Source: Robertkochia flava | Lineage (GTDB): Bacteria; Bacteroidota; Bacteroidia; Flavobacteriales; Flavobacteriaceae | Assembly: GCF_020166515.1 (NCBI RefSeq) | Contig: NZ_JAINZT010000002.1 | Span: 744,001-808,000, forward strand | DNA: 64,000 nt | Direction: 5' to 3' | Shown: positions 59,685 through 64,000 of the stretch, piece by piece | Numbering within the stretch: position 1 is the stretch's first letter | How the letters are laid out: each line of letters begins with the position of its first letter | Program-made: the position numbers and the translations under genes | The notes under the pieces: model-generated | What the model saw: the letters and a program-made list of their open reading frames with translations, nothing else | Databases searched by the model: none | Told to the model about the DNA's origin: nothing

Positions 59685-60467
59685 TCAAATCCTGTTTTTC
59701 ATTTCTAAAGTAAAATCCTTGTAGAACCGGGTGATGGTCCTCAGATCCAGCGCCCGGTCTACCGGGATTAATGCCCCCTTCCAATTGTTAATATGCCATT
59801 GAGCCGGCGCCATTTCAGGCAGACCGTCATAATTTATATTCCGGTCTGACCGGGCGTAGGCATAAAAATATGGCACCTCAGAAACCCGGTCTGCCGGGGC
59901 GTATCCCAGGCCAAAACTCTTACTTTTTGTATCCGGATCCGGATATACCAGCATTCCGGTGTCAAAATGATGGGGCCAAATCCTAACCGGGGAACATTCC
60001 ATTGGATGGGTATCCCTGAATTCTTCCAGCGCTTTTTGAGCAATATTGCGTTCCTCTGTTAATTGCAGCAGGACCTTCTCATCGGTATTGTCCAGGCTTA
60101 TAAAAAGATCTTCCGGGGAGGTGGGGGTAAATCCCATTTGAAGCCGGTACTTTCCGGGGTCAATACCACAGGAAGAAAGGGTTTCCCTAATCCAGCTTTC
60201 AATGTCTCCGGGGGAGGCACCTAAGGGATCAAAAGCCTTGCGCTGCGGCCCTGAAACCAGGTAAAGCATTAATCCCGGATATTCCAGTTCGAGATAAACC
60301 TCATTGTAAATCCGGGAAATGAGGGCGCTTTTTTCTATATCCCAACCCAGGTTGGTCTGGCTGTCATCAGGTTCTGCCGGAAGATAACTGTTTCCGAAGG
60401 CGGCCAGAAATTGAGCCAGGTGATGTAATTTATGTTGGTGGGCGTTTAAGAGTCCTTCCGGTTCCAT
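59685..60467 (-). CDS. Unassigned protein in the egtB-egtD operon
   Basis: A 260-residue cytoplasmic protein with no signal peptide or transmembrane segment. Parts look like the DUF5996 group: VRIWPHHFDTGMLVYP near 170-185, then SFGLGYAPADRVSEVPYFYAYA near 192-213. I am not certain of the match. The conserved His pair in PHHFD and several Trp/Tyr residues could form a binding site. It begins 12 nt after the egtD stop, so it is very probably cotranscribed with the ergothioneine genes. EgtC is unlikely because it lacks the N-terminal nucleophilic cysteine. Candidate roles are a thiol-histidine handling enzyme or an accessory protein. Confidence 0.75.
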   Translation of the reverse strand: MEPEGLLNAHQHKLHHLAQFLAAFGNSYLPAEPDDSQTNLGWDIEKSALISRIYNEVYLELEYPGLMLYLVSGPQRKAFDPLGASPGDIESWIRETLSSCGIDPGKYRLQMGFTPTSPEDLFISLDNTDEKVLLQLTEERNIAQKALEEFRDTHPMECSPVRIWPHHFDTGMLVYPDPDTKSKSFGLGYAPADRVSEVPYFYAYARSDRNINYDGLPEMAPAQWHINNWKGALIPVDRALDLRTITRFYKDFTLEMKNRI

Positions 60468-60479
60468 GGGTATAACGTA

Positions 60480-61451
60480 TTACTGTTTCTTAAATACATA
60501 ATTCTTATAGCTGCCTTCAGTGCTGGTAAAGGTCTCGGTGATAGCTAGGTTGGCCTGGTTGGCAAGCCATGTTACAGTCTCGTCATCATATTTTTGTGAG
60601 ATTTCTGTATGAATGGTTTCCCAGGGTTTGAAATGAATACGGAGGTCAAGTTTTTTAAGGTACACCTCCATAGCCTCTGTGGCAACCAGAAAACTTTTGG
60701 CAGTACCCGATTCCGGATCATAACATTCCCAGTGCCGGAACTTTTCTGTACAGAAGTCACCCTTGAGTTCCCGGTTGATTCTTACCAGAAGATTCTTATT
60801 GAAGGCTGCAGTAACTCCCCCGGGATCATTATAGGCATCCAGGATCTTTTGAGGATCTTTTTTCTGGTCAAAGCCCATGAATAGCATATCGCTTTTGTTC
60901 ATGCTGCTTTCAATGTTCTTAAGAAAGGTGATGGCCTGCGGATGCAGAAGGTTTCCAATATTGGAACCCAGTACCATGATGACCTTTTTCCGGCTGTTGT
61001 AGGAGGAGAGTTGTTGTAGCACCTCAAAATACATGCCCTGCCTTGGCAGGACCTTCATGGTTGGGAATTCTGCTTTGAGTTTGGCCTCCAGGTTGTGCAA
61101 TGCATTCTGACTTATATCTACGGGAATGTAACTGAATGCTGCACCGTCCTTATCCAGTTCCTCAAGGAGAAGCCTGGTTTTTTTACCGTCTCCAGCACCC
61201 AGCTCAATAAGATCAAACCCTTTGCTGCCCCTGAAGATCTGACAGATCTCTTTTCGGTGCGTGCGCAGGATCTCAAATTCTGCCCGGGTCAGATAGTATT
61301 CGGGTAGTTCCATGATCTTTTGGAAGAGCTCATCTCCCCTTCGATCATAGATGTATTTGGAATATAGGAATTTAGGATCGGCAGTAAGTCCTTCATATAT
61401 ATCCCTTTCAAAAGAGCTGGCAAATGTGACAGGTGTTTTTTCCGTGCTCAT
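60480..61451 (-). CDS. egtD: L-histidine N-alpha-methyltransferase EgtD
   Basis: SAM-dependent trimethylation of histidine to hercynine, first step of ergothioneine synthesis. From the ATG at 61451 (MSTEKTPVTF) the product is 323 residues, the family norm; a longer frame overlaps egtB. Diagnostic parts are SKYIYDRRGDELFQKIMELPEYYLTRAEFEIL (about 31-62), the SAM motif DLIELGAGDGKKTRLLLE, the IPVDIS segment and LGSNIGNLLHPQA near 161-173, which is close to the family's LGSTIGN motif. It starts 8 nt after egtB. Confidence 0.95.
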   Translation of the reverse strand: MSTEKTPVTFASSFERDIYEGLTADPKFLYSKYIYDRRGDELFQKIMELPEYYLTRAEFEILRTHRKEICQIFRGSKGFDLIELGAGDGKKTRLLLEELDKDGAAFSYIPVDISQNALHNLEAKLKAEFPTMKVLPRQGMYFEVLQQLSSYNSRKKVIMVLGSNIGNLLHPQAITFLKNIESSMNKSDMLFMGFDQKKDPQKILDAYNDPGGVTAAFNKNLLVRINRELKGDFCTEKFRHWECYDPESGTAKSFLVATEAMEVYLKKLDLRIHFKPWETIHTEISQKYDDETVTWLANQANLAITETFTSTEGSYKNYVFKKQ

Positions 61452-61459
61452 TCTTCGGA

Positions 61460-62620
61460 TTATTGCGCCAGTCGAATCCCGGTATACTGCCACCTGAGAT
61501 GTGGATGGAAGAAATTTCGGTATGTGGACCTGCTGTGCTTCCTGGAAGTTGCAACAGATGCTCCCCTTAAGACTTTTTGGTTCACCATGAATTTACCGTT
61601 GTATTCACCCAGGGGTCCTGCAGCCTTTGCGAATCCCGGATAAGGGAGGTAGGCACTCTCTGTCCATTCCCATCGTTTTCCCCAGTCAAAAACCTCCTGT
61701 CCTGCTTCCCATTCAAATTCTGTGGGAAGGCGTTTTCCTTTCCATTGTGCATAGGCATAGGCTTCGTAATAGGAGATATGGGTAACCGGGGTTTCCGGAT
61801 CGATCTCCTTAAAACCTTTCAGAGTATAGTGTTTCCATCGGGTCTTGTGCCAATACCAGTACAAGGGAGCTTTGATGTGCTCTCTTCTTATCCAGTCCCA
61901 ACCTTCAGCATGCCATAAATCTACCTTTTCATACCCGCCGTCTTCCATGAATTCCAGGTATTCCCCATTCGTGACGAGTTTATTACTGATCTTGTACGGG
62001 GCGAGATATACCTTATGTACTCCGAGCTCATTGTCGAAACAAAAATCGCGACCCTGGTAGCCGATGTCGTAAAGCCCTTTGTCAATCCGAAGCCATTTTT
62101 GTTTCTGTTTTTCCAGGTCGTGCTCCTCAAACGTTTGGGAATACCTCGGTAATAAGGGGTTATGGCCGAGGATGTACTTGATATCTGAGATCAGGAGTTC
62201 CTGGTGTTGTTTTTCGTGGTGTATTCCTATGGTCATCAGGTCAAAGAGTTCCTCGTTGAGATGATCCTCGAGAAACTCAGTGAGCTGCTGGGTGATAAAA
62301 TCCCGGTAGCTATAAACTTCCTCTACCGTAGGGCGGGTAAGGTTGCCACGTTTCGTCCGCAAAATATGCTCTCCTGCAGTTTCGTAATAACTGTTAAAAA
62401 TGTATTTGTAGCGTTTATCGTAGGGCTCATATCCCGGTTTGTGTTTGGTCAGGATAAATTCTTCAAAAAACCAGGACGTATGCCCCAGGTGCCATTTCGG
62501 GGGAGATACATCCACTATGGGCTGCACCACATAATCTTCGATCTTCAAGGGGGCGCAGATCTCATCTGTGGCCTGTCTGGTCTGAAGAAATTCATTGATG
62601 ATATTGGTAGTAATGATCAT
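61460..62620 (-). CDS. egtB: Ergothioneine sulfoxide synthase EgtB
   Basis: Non-haem iron enzyme joining a thiol (gamma-Glu-Cys or Cys) to hercynine with oxygen. The 386-residue protein has the N-terminal DinB-like domain with iron ligands placed as in known EgtB: H47 in KWHLGHTSW, H135 and H139 in GIHHEKQHQEL. The C-terminal FGE-sulfatase-like domain (about 195-386) includes NKLVTNGEYLEF, LPTEFEWEAG and VLRGASVATSRKHSRSTYRNFFHP. It lacks the methyltransferase domain of OvoA (about 700 residues), so EgtB, not OvoA, is the right name. Whether it uses gamma-Glu-Cys or free cysteine is not decided; no egtA or egtC is nearby. Confidence 0.94.
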   Translation of the reverse strand: MIITTNIINEFLQTRQATDEICAPLKIEDYVVQPIVDVSPPKWHLGHTSWFFEEFILTKHKPGYEPYDKRYKYIFNSYYETAGEHILRTKRGNLTRPTVEEVYSYRDFITQQLTEFLEDHLNEELFDLMTIGIHHEKQHQELLISDIKYILGHNPLLPRYSQTFEEHDLEKQKQKWLRIDKGLYDIGYQGRDFCFDNELGVHKVYLAPYKISNKLVTNGEYLEFMEDGGYEKVDLWHAEGWDWIRREHIKAPLYWYWHKTRWKHYTLKGFKEIDPETPVTHISYYEAYAYAQWKGKRLPTEFEWEAGQEVFDWGKRWEWTESAYLPYPGFAKAAGPLGEYNGKFMVNQKVLRGASVATSRKHSRSTYRNFFHPHLRWQYTGIRLAQ

Positions 62621-62714
62621 GATGTTGATGGGTGTTGTTGCTTAAAAATAAGAATAATGCGCTAATATTGAGCGAGGTAGACCTAAATATTTTCCGGGGA
62701 ATGGAGCATAAAAA

Positions 62715-62733
62715 AACCGGGCGCTGCCCGGTT
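62715..62733 (-). terminator. Rho-independent terminator after the small lipoprotein gene
   Basis: A perfect 8-bp stem AACCGGGC / GCCCGGTT with a GCT loop is followed on the minus strand by five to six U. It lies 6 bp after the stop of the small lipoprotein and 95 bp before egtB. Confidence 0.85.
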
Positions 62734-62739
62734 GATGTT

Positions 62740-62919
62740 CTAATTCTTTTTATTCTTATTTTTTTGTTGACCCGGTGCGTAAGCCTTGGCCGACTGTGCC
62801 CCGGTAACTTTCTTGACCTGACCCGGGGGTGCCTTGGCGCTTCCGGAAGGTACGATAATGGTTTTGCATCCGCTGGATAACAGCATGACGCCAAACAAGC
62901 AGCAAATTAAGGTTCTCAT
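62740..62919 (-). CDS. Small lipoprotein, 59 aa
   Basis: A short gene in the gap between DUF4440 and egtB, readable from the ATG at 62919 to the TAG at 62740. The translation starts MRTLICCLFGVMLLSSGC, a signal peptide with a clean lipobox (SSGC), and continues with a short basic Pro/Gly/Gln-rich mature part containing KAPPGQVKKVTGAQSAKAYA and a Lys/Asn-rich end. It resembles short Bacteroidota lipoproteins with a PPGQ-KK-G-SAK-YAPGQ pattern, whose role is unknown. A strong terminator follows directly, supporting a real gene. It starts 48 nt after the DUF4440 stop, so the two are probably cotranscribed. Confidence 0.8.
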   Translation of the reverse strand: MRTLICCLFGVMLLSSGCKTIIVPSGSAKAPPGQVKKVTGAQSAKAYAPGQQKNKNKKN

Positions 62920-62967
62920 GATTTGGGTTTTTAATGGAGATGAAGATAAGGAATATTTTCTTAATAA

Positions 62968-63456
62968 TTATTCCATACCTCCTGGAGGGAGTTCGCTTAC
63001 GGGAGCATCCCATATGATTTTCCATTCGTCTCCCTGTTTCTCCCAGAGCACTAGGTAATGCCCGGTATCGGTGAATCCCGGCATGGGTGCTTTCTCATTG
63101 GGTTCGAATGTTAAAGTGTATCTGCCGAGCTCAACGGCCATCTCCCCGCTACGGCGCACATCTAAAGCTTCCAGGTCGAATTTCCACAATCCTATGGCAA
63201 CAGATTGATTCCATTCTTCAATAAAGGCTTCCTTGCCCTTTATAACCTTTGCATTCGGAGGCATCTGGATCAGGTCGTCAGCGAAATAAGTAGCCGCCGA
63301 ATCTATGTTTCCCTCGGCATAGAGCTTTTCTAAAATGTCGTTTGTCCTGTTGATCATATCTTTTAGCGTTTCGTCTGCGATTACCGTATTGGATTCCTGG
63401 CAGTACCCGGCCACAAATAATGACCATGTGAAAATAAGGGTTAGTGTGCGTTTCAT
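62968..63456 (-). CDS. Secreted DUF4440 / NTF2-like protein
   Basis: From the ATG at 63456 the product is 162 residues with a signal peptide (MKRTLTLIFTWSLFVAGYCQ); the longer frame to 63507 is rejected because it puts charged residues before the signal. The mature part is a DUF4440/SnoaL-like cone fold: LEKLYAEGNIDSAATYFADDLIQMPPNAKVIKGKEAFIEEW, then VELGRYTLTFE and GHYLVLWEKQGDEWKIIWDAPVS. This fold binds small molecules or stabilises steroids and peptides; here the ligand is unknown. It is divergent from the thioredoxin-like gene. Confidence 0.88.
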   Translation of the reverse strand: MKRTLTLIFTWSLFVAGYCQESNTVIADETLKDMINRTNDILEKLYAEGNIDSAATYFADDLIQMPPNAKVIKGKEAFIEEWNQSVAIGLWKFDLEALDVRRSGEMAVELGRYTLTFEPNEKAPMPGFTDTGHYLVLWEKQGDEWKIIWDAPVSELPPGGME

Positions 63457-63572
63457 ATGATATCTGTTTTTTTGGTTGGTCAACCGCTCTAAGTTACACA
63501 AAAACAACGTATTACGCTTATGTGATTTTGTAGGAAAGCCATGGTTAAAGTAGCAGGTTTTTACGAATTTTC

Positions 63573-63602
63573 TTGGTACTCACTTTGGATGAAGTAATTT
63601 TG
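63573..63602 (+). promoter_or_regulatory. Consensus Bacteroidota promoter of the TlpA-like gene
   Basis: TTG at 63573-63575, exactly 19 nt, then TAATTTTG at 63595-63602, a perfect TTG-N19-TAnnTTTG. Transcription should start near 63609, about 19 nt before the ATG. Confidence 0.8.
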
Positions 63603-63627
63603 CTAAACAACCAATAAACAGATCGTT

Positions 63628-64000
63628 ATGGAATCAATTCGTTATTTGATTTGCCTCTTTTTGATGGCAATATTGTTGCCTGCATCGGGTACAGCCCAGG
63701 AAACCGACCTGGGAGTGGCCCCTGCTTTTGAATTAAAGGATGTTCATGGGAATACGGTGCGCCTTGATGCTTATCAGGGCCAGTTCCTGGTGATCCATTT
63801 TGCTGCCACCTGGTGTCCGTTCTGCAATGCTGAAGCACCTTATCTTGAGAAGTTATACCGGGAATATCACGACCGTAAGGTTGGGGTTGTGATCATTGAC
63901 GTAAAAGAATCTTCGGCTTTGGTGAAGGAGAAACTTCAGGAAAGATTCGACCTGAGTTTTCCGGTACTTCTGGATTGCGATGGTAAGGTGGCCTCCGCCT
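63628..64000 (+). CDS. TlpA-like thioredoxin-fold protein, cut by the window end
   Basis: Partial gene: 124 codons are visible and the frame is still open at the edge. It begins with a signal peptide (MESIRYLICLFLMAILLPASGTAQ), then the AhpC/TSA-Redoxin start APAFELKDVHGNTVRLDAYQG, and the redox motif WCPFC in FAATWCPFCNAEAPYLEKLY. The next strand and helix, IIDVKESSALVKEKLQERF, and FPVLLDCDGKVAS agree with TlpA/ResA proteins. It is probably a periplasmic thiol-disulfide reductase used in cytochrome maturation or redox repair. The CPFC rather than CEPC/CGPC dipeptide is a small departure that changes redox potential in related proteins. Confidence 0.88.
   Translation, partial: MESIRYLICLFLMAILLPASGTAQETDLGVAPAFELKDVHGNTVRLDAYQGQFLVIHFAATWCPFCNAEAPYLEKLYREYHDRKVGVVIIDVKESSALVKEKLQERFDLSFPVLLDCDGKVASA

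Noticed and set aside
59685-60467. EgtC amidohydrolase
   Set aside because: EgtC is an N-terminal-nucleophile enzyme with Cys as residue 2; this protein starts MEPEG and shows no Ntn pattern.
61460-62620. OvoA (ovothiol synthase)
   Set aside because: OvoA is about 700 residues with a fused methyltransferase; this is 386 residues and egtD is a separate gene.

Overview
The window looks like the chromosome of a marine Flavobacteriaceae bacterium (Bacteroidota). The evidence is gene content and promoter style. Content: NagB fused to PIG-L, a folK-deoxynucleoside kinase fusion, tandem OmpH/Skp genes behind bamA, a FadL plus GDSL lipoprotein pair, DUF6089, DUF6428, DUF6624, DUF2797 and 2TM families. 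Promoters: several intact TTG-N19-TAnnTTTG boxes, with no Shine-Dalgarno sequences. GC looks mid-to-high 40s percent by eye (not calculated). Genus cannot be fixed. I see no prophage, transposase, CRISPR array, rRNA operon or replication origin.

Layout. 1-5 kb: FGE-type lipoprotein, PaiB-like flavoprotein, then an ArsR/DUF6428/MFS group with an autoregulated-looking, possibly leaderless arsR. 5-19.5 kb: mostly secreted or membrane catabolic genes (GH3 glycosidase, Tat-exported PLP enzyme, CPBP protease, cupin, DUF4386-LytTR pair, S9 peptidase, intradiol dioxygenase, lipoprotein hydrolase with a YheO-like PAS protein). 19.5-21.1 kb: a kilobase without protein genes, holding a 16-copy heptamer array, a hairpin repeat, a 134-bp tandem repeat and tRNA-Gly/tRNA-Leu. 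21-31 kb: mutS, a TrmH-type methyltransferase, folK-dNK, sppA, yhhQ and an AsmA-like protein. 31.6-34.4 kb: an amino-sugar operon (nagB-PIG-L, GlcNAc kinase). 34.4-39.5 kb: ankyrin protein, moaE, a repeat patch, DUF2797, a GH3-auxin-family protein and a frameshifted M20 peptidase. 39.5-43 kb: tig-clpP-clpX. 43-48 kb: small membrane protein, GDSL lipoprotein, FadL porin, hydrolase, pdxJ. 48-56.1 kb: an envelope superoperon on the plus strand (CBS protein, nadK, DUF6089, uppS, bamA, two ompH, murI). 56.3-58 kb: fructosamine kinase, folA, 2TM protein. 58-62.7 kb: an ergothioneine-type locus (egtB, egtD, an unassigned third gene) next to a stand-alone CBM48 protein and a class V PLP enzyme. 62.7 kb to the end: small lipoprotein, DUF4440 protein, and the start of a TlpA-like thioredoxin cut by the window edge.

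Functional threads. Envelope building is the clearest: BamA, two Skp-like chaperones, UppS and MurI lie together. Protein quality control is represented by tig-clpP-clpX, SppA and MutS. Amino-sugar recycling and GH3/S9/M20/FadL functions suit a particle-degrading marine heterotroph. The most promising unexplained items are the third gene of the egt operon with a possible EgtE-like neighbour, the paired 16-nt direct repeats between a LytTR regulator and a cupin gene, the arsR promoter-operator-start-codon overlap, a perfect 30-bp palindrome over the MFS stop codon, and a family of hairpin repeats with constant ends and variable middles.
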